Shown in pieces: positions 20,886-30,709 of a DNA stretch of 64,000 nucleotides (its first letter is position 1; every line of letters begins with the position of its first letter). Under the pieces are notes generated by a model. The model had not been told where the DNA came from. It was given only the letters and a program-made list of their open reading frames with translations, and ran no database searches. The stretch covers positions 70,712,885 to 70,776,884 of the forward strand of contig CM051458.1 in the NCBI GenBank assembly GCA_028274465.1, given 5' to 3'. The position numbers and the translations under genes were made by a program. The stretch comes from Plantago ovata (taxonomy: Eukaryota > Streptophyta > Magnoliopsida > Lamiales > Plantaginaceae).

Positions 20886-22371
20886 TGTTGGTCCCTTTAA
20901 ACAACAAGAAAAGACTAGAGGGGGGGGGGTGAATAGAATTTTCAAACTCTTTGTCGTTTAAAAATTTCTCAGCAAGTACTTATTACTTTTCAGTAATGAG
21001 TTTGCTGATACTTAACTTTCTCAGCAAGTGCTTATTACTTTTTAGTAATGAGTTTGTGGATACTTAAAAACAGAGTGCGGAAGTCTTTTGCAATAAAAGC
21101 TTTCGTCAGAAAAACTAGTTTCAGCAAGTGAGCAGAGTGACAGAATAAAACAATAGTAACTTGCTGAAAACTAAGTGCAGGAGATTTAAATCATATAAAC
21201 ACTTTTATAGTTGTATCTGAGAGTGGCGTAATGTCTCAACTAATCCACTTTGTCCTTTCTTGGACTGAATCCACTATGATAAGATGTGAGGTTCCTTACA
21301 AATCCTATCACTAATGATTCTCAGAAACCAACGCACACTTGCCTTGTTTCCAACCTAAACTAGAGAACAGTAATCTTGTTCTCCACCAAACTTGGGACTA
21401 TAATCAGCAACGCTATGCTTGATTAGTTCCCCCTGAATTTCACGCCTATAAAAGGGTGTTTATCAGTTAGAGAGGTTTGGGATGAGATGACTTGAATATA
21501 ACTTTGCAGCTATAACAAGTTATCTAAAGAAATACCACTTGTAATACTTGGCAGTAGGCAAGTTTTTTGTTTCTGGTGTCAAGACTATTTCTTAGCTTTC
21601 AATGTTCAACTTCTTCACAAGTAACTTTTGTTTCAAGATTAAGTCTTGGAACGGATCAATAGGCAGTAGAGAGTTGAGAAAGATTTGAGTGTTTAAAGCA
21701 CAAGTGAGAGTTTGATCACGTTGTTGAAACACCCTTCTACTCAGCCTAAGGTCTTCTATTTATAGTGTCTCAAGGGAGCCGTTTGAATTTCAAATTCTAA
21801 GGCTTGTACTTTAAGATGTCACTCTCTTGATTTTGTACTTTCAGCAGCACTCTTCATTTGTCTTCTTGTCTTCATGTTTTTCGCGTGCTAACTTTGCATT
21901 TAATGTTCTTTTGAATCAAATTCAAATATGAACGTTGGAGCCAAAATGCAAGTACTCTTCAGCAAGGAGGTCACATATGTTGTCAGCAAGTGATCAGTCT
22001 CAGTTTCAGCAAGCACAACCTACTCTGTCATATAGATTTTCACTTATGCAAGTTGTTGCTGAAATTCTCACTTTCTGAAGTAACATGTGCCTTTGTAGAT
22101 ACCTTACTCAGAATTCTTCTAAGTCTTCAGTCTTCGAATTTTCCACTTTTTGAGCGGTTCTAGGTCTTCAATAGTTTGTTTGTAAAAACAAAGTACATCA
22201 TCAGCAAGTTTAAGAATCTAACTAGTACCTACACTAAGTCTTTCAGCAAACGTTCATCTTTTACAATGTCCTTAAAATTCTAAATTCCTATGGACCTTAA
22301 GAGTACTAGTTACTGGACTTTACTCAATTTAGCATGGTTAATTGCTCATCAAAATTACAAGTTTCCTAACA
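20886..22371 (-). repeat. 5' LTR of SIRE copy P
   Basis: Minus-strand LTR of 1486 bp from TGTTAGGAAACTTG at 22371 to GGGACCAACA at 20886, about 190 bp shorter than the 1677-bp LTR at 49561. TATA box TATAAATA at 21757-21764 on the minus strand. The flank at 22372-22376 (AAGTA) matches the post-pol spacer of the same family, so P is inserted in another SIRE copy (Q). Confidence 0.9.
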
Positions 22372-22920
22372 AAGTATCAAAGATGCAATCTGAGACGGGA
22401 ACTCAGCAAACAACATGTATGCTATTACTAAGGGAACTTACCTTAATATCTCAACAAAAGAAAAGGATATGCTGAGATGGAAACTCAGAAACTTTTTTTT
22501 GTCTTAATAAAAGAGATATAAGATTAAGGGGGAATTTTCAGCAAATACAAGGCCTGTTACTTGATAAGTAAAGTGCTAAAGTCAGAAAGTTTAAATTTTC
22601 GCTGAAAAGATTCTCTGTCACTTTAGCAAGCTGTTAGACACTGAAATAATAGAGAAAATCCCTTGATTAAGGGTAAAATTCAATGTGACGTTAATCTTGG
22701 CACATCTAAACTCGATAATAATCATGACATGAAATACAATCGTGGCCATTGATTAAAGTCAGTTGTTGATCCAACGGTTAATTCATAAAGTAAAAGAACG
22801 CTCTGACGGTTTCGAGTTAGTGGACCACTACACATTAAATGCATTGGATACCACCAACTCCATGTTTCTCTGTTTTTCCATTGCTGAGACTCAAATCCAT
22901 TGAGTCTCTCACACAAACAG
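22372..22920 (+). mobile_element. Post-pol spacer fragment of SIRE copy Q
   Basis: About 550 bp in plus orientation matching 57415-57890 of the near-intact SIRE element. It includes repeated CTGAGACGGGAACTCAG-like motifs, a purine run GGGGGAA and the conserved stretch around CAATCGTGGCCATTGATTAAA. It lies between the LTR of P and the LTR of J, and no gene is seen in it. Q appears to be the outermost host of this part of the nest; its gag-pol and third ORF are outside the fragment. Confidence 0.75.
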
Positions 22921-25063
22921 TGTTAGGAAACTTGTAAATTTTGATGAGCAATTAACCATGCTAAATTAAGGAAAGTCCAGTAACTAGTACTCTTAAGGTC
23001 CATAGGAATTTAGAATTTTAACTAGTAACTGGACGCATTCTTGAACATGTTAATGGACATCCAATATTGGATAATTAACTTGTTTGCTCTTGATTGTGCA
23101 GACTTCAGCCACGGAGACAAACAATGCAATCTGGCACTTTGACAGTGGTTGTAGAAAGCACATGACGCGCAACAAGAATAACCTTATAAACTACAGACGG
23201 TGGTCTAAAGGTTCAACAATAAGGTTTGCTGGTGGAGGCTTTGGTTCTACAAAAGGTCATGGTGACGTGAAGTTAGGATGCATTACCATTTCGGAAGTTC
23301 TTTATGTCAAAAATCTTAAGTTTAACCTTTTCAGCATGAGTCAATTCGCTGATAAAGGATACTTCATCAAAATCAAAAGTGATTAATGTAAACTTATAGA
23401 CTTTGAGACAAAGAAGGTTATTATGGTTGCTAGAAGATCAGGAGGTCTGTACACTGTAGATTGGTCTTCCGCAATCGTTGAAAAATGCCTTGTCTCAGAT
23501 CATGATTGCCTTGCTGAAAAATCATGGTTATGGCATAAACGAACAAGTCACCTAAACTTCAAGACGCTGAATAAGCTGTCTAAAAAGGCACTTGTAGTTG
23601 GATTACCTAAGGTTACTTTCAAGAAGGATGGTGTTTGCAATGCATGTCAGCAAGGAAAGCAAACCAAATCTTCTTTTAAGAACAAGGTTGTACCGTCAAC
23701 TACAAAACCTTTACAACTCTTGCACATGGACTTGTTTGAATCTTCTTCAATAAGCTATGCTGGGAAGAAGTATGGTCTGGTGGTGGTACATGACTATTCA
23801 AGATTCACTTGGGTAGTATTTATCAAGCACAAGTCTGAAACAAGGACTGAAATACCTAACTTGTTGAATAAGCTTGAAGTCATGAAAAATGACAAGGTAA
23901 AAGTTATAAGAACAGACCATGGTACTGAGTTTGTGAACCAGTACATAACTGAGTATTGCACTTCAAAAGGCATACAACATCAGTTATCCTCAGTAAGGAC
24001 AACACAACAACATGGTGTTGCTGAAAGGAAGAATCGCACCCTAAAGGAAGCTGCAAGAACAATGCTTGCTGACACTGAAATAAGTGAAGCTTACTGGGTT
24101 GAAGCGATTAATACCGCCTGCTATACTCAAAACAGATGTCTGATTACTAAGGAATACAACAAAACTTCCTATGAGTTACTTGTTGGAAGACCCCCTAACA
24201 TCACCCATCTAAGATTATTTGGTTGTAAGTGTTTTGCTCTTAACAATGGTAGAGAATACCTAAGAACATTTCAACTAAACGCAGACGAAGCGATATTTCT
24301 TGGTTACTCCTTGCATAGTAAAGCTTATAGAGTTTACAACAAAAAGGCATAAATGATTGAAGGATCAGTGCATGTTGTATTCTATGAAAAGGTCACAAGG
24401 AGTGCCTGCTGAAGAAGAAATATAAGATTGTATGAAGAAGCTACTCATACACGAGCAAAGAACTGAATCTGATGCTAGGCAAGTCAAGTCAATTGAACTA
24501 AATGATGATTCTGACAATGACTCTCCTCCATCGAGTCATGACAAGATAAATATAATTCATGACAAAGAATTTCCAGCAAAAGACGTAGTTGCACCGGATG
24601 TTGCTGAAACAATGCAACTTCTTCTGCCTGCTGACGAGTTACCACAAACTAGCAATGCTGAACAAGTAGTTGTTGATGAACCTATCTCAGCAGAGACACA
24701 ACAAAATACCAGGAGTACTGAGGAAGTACATACTGAAGAGTCACTCACATCATATGTGATTTACTTACTGTATTTAGTTTTCAGCAAATCATATCTATCT
24801 GTACACAGTCACTCACATCACTTGCTGAAACCTTCATTTACTGAAAAAGTACTTATTGTATCAAAGACTTCCGCTCTCTGATTTTAAGTATCAACAAACC
24901 TAGTTACTGAAAAGTAACTTACGCTTGCTGAGAAAGTTAAGTATCAGCAAACTCATTACTGAAAAGTAATAAGCACTTGCTGAGAAAGTTTTAACGACGA
25001 AAGTTTGAAAAGACTATTAACCCCCCCCCTCTAGTCTTTTATTGTTGTTTAAAGGGACCAACA
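22921..25063 (+). repeat. Chimeric 5' LTR of J containing a pol fragment
   Basis: The first roughly 92 bp (22921-23012) are the SIRE LTR start, and the last roughly 320 bp (about 24745-25063) are its end, from GTGATTTACTTACTG to GGGACCAACA. The middle 1.27 kb of a normal LTR is missing and replaced by about 1.73 kb of SIRE protease-integrase sequence. The LTR TATA region is therefore absent. Confidence 0.75.
23013..24745 (+). pseudogene. SIRE pol fragment (protease and integrase) inside the J LTR
   Basis: Matches 53715-55435 of the near-intact SIRE element. It covers the gag/pol junction, the protease motif WHFDSG, the integrase zinc-binding region ([17 protein letters not shown]) and the catalytic core ([27 protein letters not shown]). 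Stops at 23383-23385 and 24350-24352 and a frameshift near 24395 break it. It has no start, RT or RNase H and is flanked by LTR sequence, so it is not a working gene. Confidence 0.85.
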
Positions 25064-25065
25064 AG

Positions 25066-25077
25066 TGGTATCAGAGC
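25066..25077 (+). promoter_or_regulatory. Primer-binding site of SIRE copy J
   Basis: TGGTATCAGAGC two bases after the LTR end at 25063, complementary to initiator tRNA-Met. Confidence 0.92.
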
Positions 25078-25175
25078 TGGAGGTTCTTTAACCTTCAGCA
25101 CTGAACCTAGATCCCCGTAGGTGCTTTTCGTAAATCATTCTCACTTGATCAGTTTGGTAGTGCTTTGCTGACAGG

Positions 25176-26655
25176 ATGTCTTTAGGAGATGCTCCCTTGC
25201 TGAAGCTGGAAAATTACGAAAATGGCGAAATAACATGATGCTACATCTTGAGGCCATTTGTGATGAGATGGTCACTGTCATTAATGATGGACCTATCAAG
25301 ATCACTAAGGTTGAAAGGAGTTTCCCTCACAAGACCACTGAAGCTGGAAAGGAAACTATCTTAGGCGAACCAACGGATACCGTCGTGCCAAAACCAAGAG
25401 AGGAATGGACTTCTGACGAAGCTAAGAGATTCCGTCTTGATGGCCAAGCAAGAAACATCATCATTCGATCAACTCCGGATACCATACAGTGCAAACTGTG
25501 GGGTGCTAAGACTGCAAAGGAAGCTTGGAAAATGGTTCAAGATCTTTGTGCTGGATCTGACAAAACCAAGGAAAACAAACTTGAAGTACTTAAATTAAAG
25601 TTTCAAAACTTTAAGCAAGGTACAAACGAGTCAATGGAAGACTTGGACTTCAGATTCACAACTCTTGTTAGTGAAATGGCAGCCTTGGGTGTTGGAAATC
25701 TTTACTCAGATTCTGAGAATGTGAAAACCATTATCAGAAGTCTGAATCAAGAATGGATCCACACTCAGAATTTCTATTGCAATCAAGGAATGCCAAATAT
25801 TACACCAACAGAGTTGTTCTCTCATCTTGCTACTGTCAATTATGAGACAAAGCAAAGAGAAAATGTGTTTGCTGAAAAATCGCAAAACATTGCTCTTGCT
25901 GCAAAGCCGTCATCTTCTGAAAAGAAGAATGATAAAGAGCCTACTGATGAAAACTCTTTGTTTGTCAAAAACATGAAGAAATTCATCAGCAAGGAACTTG
26001 AAAGGCGAAAAGCAAAAGAGAAGCTGAAAAAGCATCTTGGTAACAACTACCATAAGTACAAGAATGAGACTAGCTCGCTGAACAAGCAAGCTCAGCAAGC
26101 AACTTCATCAGAAGAACCTGCAGTTGGAAATGATCTATGCTTTTACTGCAAAAAGCCTGGACACTTCAAAGCTAATTGCTCTTTGCTGAAAGGCAAATCT
26201 GCTGAAAAGAAGAAGAAGTTCAAAAGAGCTTTTATTGCAGAAGAAAAGAAGAAGCTTCAAGAAAAAATCGATGCATTGTGTATTGATACTACCTCCGAAG
26301 ACAGTGAGGATGAAAGCTCAGACACTGACGATGAAGAAGCCACTCTAGACGTGGAGATTGGCAAAGAAGTTTGTGGAATAGCTATGGAATCTTATCCAGA
26401 TTTGTCAAACTATGAGTTCTGCCTCATGGCCGGTCAGGTAAACAACCCTACCTCTGACTCAGACTCAGAAAGTGAAGACGAGATTGACCTTGACAAGATT
26501 CAAGGAGAAATCGAAAGATTTGAGAAAACTCTGAGCAGACAGCAAGAGAAACTACAGTTTGCTGAAACTCTGACCAAGCAGACTACTGAAAAGTATGTCT
26601 TGCTGAAGGAAGAGACAAAAGAAAAGGATGCTGAAATACGGCGTCTTAAGAAGTT
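25176..26655 (+). pseudogene. SIRE-like gag (copy J), frameshifted and cut by H
   Basis: Starts ATG at 25176 (MSLGDAPLLKLENYE). A one-base loss near 25219 shifts the frame; from 25235 it is open to the LTR at 26656. It holds the Ty1/copia Gag helical domain (AKEAWKMVQDL, LKLKFQNFKQG, SLNQEW), the zinc knuckle CFYCKKPGHFKANC, an acidic segment (EDSEDESSDTDDEEA) and part of a coiled coil ending EIRRLKK. In the near-intact copy the coiled coil continues. It would coat and package the element RNA. The insertion of H removes the C-terminus; 26651-26655 (AAGTT) is the presumed target site of H. Confidence 0.88.
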
Positions 26656-28058
26656 TGATGAACGTATTTTTGACTCGTTCATCTTGTCTTTTTTACCTTC
26701 TTTTGCTATCTTCTATCCTTGTTTTTTGGTTAGTTCTGTAGAATAGTGTCACGTTTTGTGTTTTCTGCATTTTCAGGCACTTAGGTACGAAACGGCGTTT
26801 TTTGAGCTAAAAACGAGCCCTTTTGATGGAAAAGATGGCCCCGTTGAAGTTCCCCAATCTCCGTGGCTTGTTCGTAAGTGTTCGAGCATCAATAAGCATC
26901 GAGAAGGATGAGTCCAAGGCACCCGAGGGCCATGCGAGGGAAAAATGATTGAGAAGGATGAGTCCAAGGCACCCAGGAGCCAAGCTAAGCGCCTGGAATA
27001 GTGAAGCGCTCCGCTTCAATTTCCAGGAGCTTTGGCACAGAAGCCAAGCGAAGCGCTTGGAGTGCCCAAAGCGCTTCGCTTGCCAAGCGCTCCGCTTGGC
27101 TTCTCCAAGCGGTCCGCTTGGCAACGGTTACGTTTTCGGATTTTCCTTCTTAGATATGATCTTTGGTCATTTTTTGGATATCTTTTGAACTGTAACTTCG
27201 TTTTGGAGAGCTCCTAAGCCCCAGAACTCAGAGAAAACTCAGATTACATTGTATTTTAGCTTGGGATTCAAGGTTTTGATTGGGATTCATCCTTTGTAAT
27301 CATCTACCGAGAGGTTTTCTTTGCTTTCCACCGATTAGTGACAGCTTTGGTGGTAACTTGTATCACTCTCTTGTCTTGTAGTTTGATATGATGTATTCTG
27401 ATTATTATTCATATGAATTGATGTCTATGTTGATGAATATGAGTAGCTAAATCTTTTGTGTTGGTGGTAGAATGTATAATATGCATGCTATGGGTTATGT
27501 TTATGCTTACATGAGATTGTGATTCAATCTTGCTGCAAATCCCTTCATATGATTCTTAGTTGCCTATAAAATATATTCGAATTGAGTATAGTGACAAACT
27601 CTTGGTCAATGAAAGATATAGGATTGTATGTTAGAGATTTGCAGCATGCTAGATAAATGGTGTTGGTGACAAGCACCTCTAAAGTATTGATAGTGATCTT
27701 TTATGATGTGTGTCTTAAAGTTGCCTAGATGAGTTGCTTAGCAGACTTGATCGAAGGTTTTACGCACTGAACTTGTGAGCATATTCATAACCCATGCATG
27801 TGTATTTTATTTCTACCACCAACCGTTTTCCAAACTTGTTTACAACAATCTGATTTCTCGTTGCTTTGTTCCAAGGAAACCATTCTTCAAGCATTTGAAC
27901 TCATTGACTGAAATTACTAGCAAAAACCTCAAACAAAGCAACGTTAGGTCCCGAGAGAACGACACTCGGGGACAACTTGCCATTGCACTCTAGTTTGTGT
28001 AGTGATAAGTGTTCTTAGGCTTTTAAACAAATTTAATTGGTGAAAAACGACATCATCA
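26656..28058 (+). repeat. Composite Y/H-family LTR, plus orientation
   Basis: Full-length LTR of about 1.4 kb from TGATGAACG to CATCATCA. It has no primer site to its right; instead CCAAG and an inverted LTR arm follow. My reading is that its left part (U3 up to the palindromes near 27099) is the 5' LTR start of H and its right part is the end of the 3' LTR of Y, turned around by recombination between inverted LTR arms. The 17-mer AGAATAGTGTCACGTTT is at 26740-26756, palindromes at 26979-27121, and the CCGAG...CTCGG block near 27950-27970. A 45-bp stretch is duplicated near 26902 and 26949. Confidence 0.8.
26979..27121 (+). repeat. U3 palindrome array (CCAAGCG-N3-CGCTTGG)
   Basis: Perfect 7-3-7 palindromes at 27002-27018 (arms TGAAGCG/CGCTTCA), 27044-27060 (spacer AAG), 27083-27099 (CTC) and 27105-27121 (GTC), with imperfect units at 26979-26996 and 27067-27082. 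The same array is at 43587-43731 and, inverted, at 28059-28190 and 43237-43263. Confidence 0.88.
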
Positions 28059-28443
28059 CCAAGCGGAGCGCTTGGCAAGCGAAGCGCTTTGGCACTCCAA
28101 GCGCTTCGCTTGGCTTCTGTGCCAAAGCTACTGGAAACTGAAGCGGAGCGCTTCACTATTCCAGGCGCTTAGCTTGGCTCCTTGGACTCATCCTTCTCGA
28201 TGCTTATTGATGATCAAACACTTACGAACAAGCCACGGAGATTGGGGAACTTCAACGGGGCCATCTTTTCCATCAAAAAGGCTCGTTTTTAGCTCCAAAA
28301 ACGTCGTTTCGTACCTAAGTGCCTGAAAATGCAGAAAACACAAAACGTGACACTATTCTACAAAACTAACCAAAAAACAAGGCTAGAAGATAGCAAAAGA
28401 AGGTAAAAAGGACAAGATGAACGCGTCAAAAATACGTTCATCA
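28059..28443 (-). repeat. U3 part of the 3' LTR of Y
   Basis: Read on the minus strand this is the first 385 bp of the Y-family LTR, from TGATGAACG at 28443 to the palindrome ending CTTGG at 28059. It is preceded on that strand by a polypurine tract, so it belongs to a 3' LTR. It stops inside the palindrome array where 28058 begins another LTR end. The five bases CCAAG (28059-28063) match the target duplication beside the 5' LTR of Y (43259-43263). Confidence 0.85.
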
Positions 28444-28478
28444 AACTCCCCAAACCAAACCTTTGCTTGTCCTCAAGC
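28444..28478 (-). promoter_or_regulatory. Hairpin and polypurine tract of Y
   Basis: Minus strand: GCTTG-AGGA-CAAGC (28478-28465), then a G/T-rich run ending TTTGGGGAGTT at the LTR start. This is the plus-strand primer of Y. Confidence 0.8.
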
Positions 28479-29212
28479 AACAAACTATCCTAAATGCAAC
28501 GAAAAAGGAGTCTCATGCCAAGTAAAGTGAACTAATCTATTGAATCTACCAAATGCTTATGAACAAAACCAAATGAGCATGACGTGCAAATAGGTTGAAG
28601 TATGCTTCGATTGCGAATATACACATTCTCAAGTGCACTTGGTTAAACAAAGGAGTCTCATGTAACATCTTCTACCTGGACCTGGTCAGTGACGACACAA
28701 TGATGCATGTTATCATACTACAATTGCCCCGTGCCTATGAAACTAAGGACTTACTTCTGTTCACCAAGCGAGACTTTTCCTCAAGAGAGGGCGAACCAAT
28801 ACTGGTTCTCATCAAACGAAGGAGGGTTCCCTTAGAAAGATAACACTCCCCTATTCTACCCAGACTCTCAAGAATGATCCTCTTTCAACCACTTATTGAA
28901 TAGCAAGACGAGGGTGGTCAAGAACAGGCCTTGGACAAAGGCGACACGAAACGAAAGACAGAATTTACAACTCGACACTTCAATAACAAATATTTACATG
29001 ACACTTGACACTTTACTAGACTGCTTTTGGCTTGCAACGACCCTTCTTTTGCTTTTGGGTCTTATTCTTTATTTTCTTTCTTTTTTTTTATTTTTTTATT
29101 TTCTCTTTTCTTTTTTCTTTTCTCTTTTTTTTTTCTTCTTTTCTTTTTCTCCCTTTTTTTTTCTTTTATATAGGGGCAAGCAGCAGTACTAAGTGTAAAA
29201 AACACCTCCCCG

Positions 29213-29343
29213 AACCTATTCGAAAGAATAGGTTGGGACACAAAACAAAAAGAAAGAGAAAAGGAAACTTTACAACGACTCAAAGACGAAAGACAAGATC
29301 AACGAAGCAACCCCCTCCCCAAACCTATTCGATAGAATAGGTT
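29213..29343 (-). other. Twin hairpins in the 3' region of Y
   Basis: Arms AACCTATTC/GAATAGGTT at 29322-29343 (minus-strand loop TATC) and 29213-29234 (loop TTTC), 109 bp apart. The upstream one is followed by GGGGAGGGGGTTGC, as in A. These are the same two structures seen in A and B. Confidence 0.85.
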
Positions 29344-29821
29344 TAATACAAGGAATCGCACACCTCACACTACCTCCTTCCTAGGCATTTGGCAATCTCT
29401 AATCGAGGTGAAGAACTTGTCGCCTCTTACGTACATAATTACACGGGTTACAACCATAGACTCTAACATGCATCATTTCATAAGGCCATCGTGAACCGCA
29501 TCAGAAGAAACACCACTCAAGGTGATGTCGAGACTACTAAGCTTAACTAGTGCACAAGCGAATGTGACAAACCAAGCGAGACAAGCCTCAAACTACTTGC
29601 AAAGTGATGCAACATATGATCAATGGTCATAAACACTTAGTCTACTCAATAAAAGAGTTCAAAAGACTTGGCAATAAACTCCACACACAACAACGTGCAA
29701 CAACTAATCTAGGGATGATATGCATGCAAAAAAATTGAAAAAACACGACAAATCACACGAACTTGAGTAAAATCAGGCATGTACGAACCACACAAGCATA
29801 TAGCACTGAAAATCCAATATC

Positions 29822-29857
29822 CCCTCCCCAAACCTAAACTTTTGCTCGTCCTCGAGC
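29822..29857 (-). other. Second hairpin with PPT-like tract in Y
   Basis: Minus strand: GCTCG-AGGA-CGAGC (29857-29844) followed by a G-rich run containing GGTTTGGGGAGGGG. It copies the terminal hairpin/PPT block about 1.4 kb upstream, with a T-A pair changed to C-G in the stem. It could act as an internal polypurine tract. Confidence 0.65.
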
Positions 29858-30033
29858 AAAGAAAAGTTGAATGAAAACGAAAAATTGGATTGAAAGTACA
29901 CTTCCCTGAGATAAAGGTTCGTGTCCAATCTCCTATATATGAGTAGTACCTGAAAGGACTCAAGAAACAAGTGAAAACGGGTGCGCAAAGGTGAGAAGAA
30001 TGGAAAAAAACGAGGAAAATCTGGGTACAGGGT

Positions 30034-30170
30034 CCAAGCGGACCGCTTGGCTCGCTTGGTCAGGCGGAGCGCTTGGGAGGCTCCAGGCGCTCCGCTTGAA
30101 TTTCCAGGAAGTTGCAAAACTTCCTGGAATTTGAAGCGGACTGCTTGGCCCTTCCAAGCACTTCGCTTGG
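30034..30170 (-). repeat. CCAAGCG-type palindromes in the 3' region of Y
   Basis: CCAAGCGGACCGCTTGG at 30034-30050 is perfect. Imperfect units follow near 30061-30076, 30083-30099, 30133-30148 and 30154-30170. They are interleaved with TTCCAGGAA/TTCCTGGAA inverted repeats, as in the LTR array. Confidence 0.85.
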
Positions 30171-30317
30171 CCCTGTTTCCAGATTTTCGATGTTTTTTCC
30201 TATCTTAATCACCTAAGGCACCAAGACAAAAACTAGACTAAACTAATCACGACAAAAGGCACACAGGCCACAACTACAAAAGCAAATAAAGAGAATGCAA
30301 GAAACTAATGAAATGAA

Positions 30318-30709
30318 CTAAGATACAAAAGGTACCTCGACCAAGTCAACCTCCACTTCATGAGTCGACTCGAGAGGCTCTAGGTACGGCTTAACTCTTT
30401 GTCCATTGACCTTGAATGTAGCTCCGGTTTTGTTGTCCAAGAGTTCCACAGCACCATGGGGTGCTACTCGGACAATTTCAAATGGCCCGTCCCATCTAGA
30501 ACGGAGTTTTCCAGGAAAAAGTCGCAACCGAGAGTTGAAGAGAAGTGCTTTTTGACCTGGGACTAAATCCTTGCGGATGATGCCTCTATTATGATACCTC
30601 TTTGCCCGTTCCTTGTATATCTTACCACTCTCGAAGGCTTTCAATCTTAGCTCGTCTAGCTCGGTGAGTTGCAAAAGTCTTTCCTCACCGGCTTTCTCCA
30701 TATCAAGGT
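30318..30709 (-). pseudogene. Integrase C-terminus of Y (detached 3' part of pol)
   Basis: The minus strand encodes about 130 residues with [41 protein letters not shown] and SRWDGPFEI, the C-terminal end of an Athila-type integrase, followed by a stop. It begins exactly where the coding sequence ending at 49560 leaves off. The shared five bases are AAGGT here (30705-30709) and ACCTT there (49556-49560), the target duplication of the SIRE insertion. So this is the missing end of the Y integrase, separated by SIRE and, in this assembly, by a contig reversal. Confidence 0.9.

Larger units (their letters stand above)
22921..26655 (+). mobile_element. 5' part of SIRE copy J
   Basis: Plus-strand SIRE copy: aberrant 5' LTR 22921-25063, initiator tRNA-Met primer site, gag to 26655, then cut by the LTR at 26656 (element H). 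The flank 22916-22920 (AACAG) lies in Q. The remainder of J would lie beyond H and is not seen in this window. Confidence 0.8.
28444..30317 (-). other. 3' non-coding region of autonomous element Y
   Basis: About 1.9 kb between the integrase end and the polypurine tract, read on the minus strand. It contains a palindrome cluster (30034-30170), a hairpin with a G-rich tract (29822-29857), twin hairpins (29213-29343), a long T/C tract (purine on the sense strand, 29039-29170) and the terminal hairpin/PPT (28444-28478). The order and several sequences match the 3' regions of A and B. The Phe/Ser-rich and Lys-rich frames across the T/C tract are low-complexity artefacts. Confidence 0.8.
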
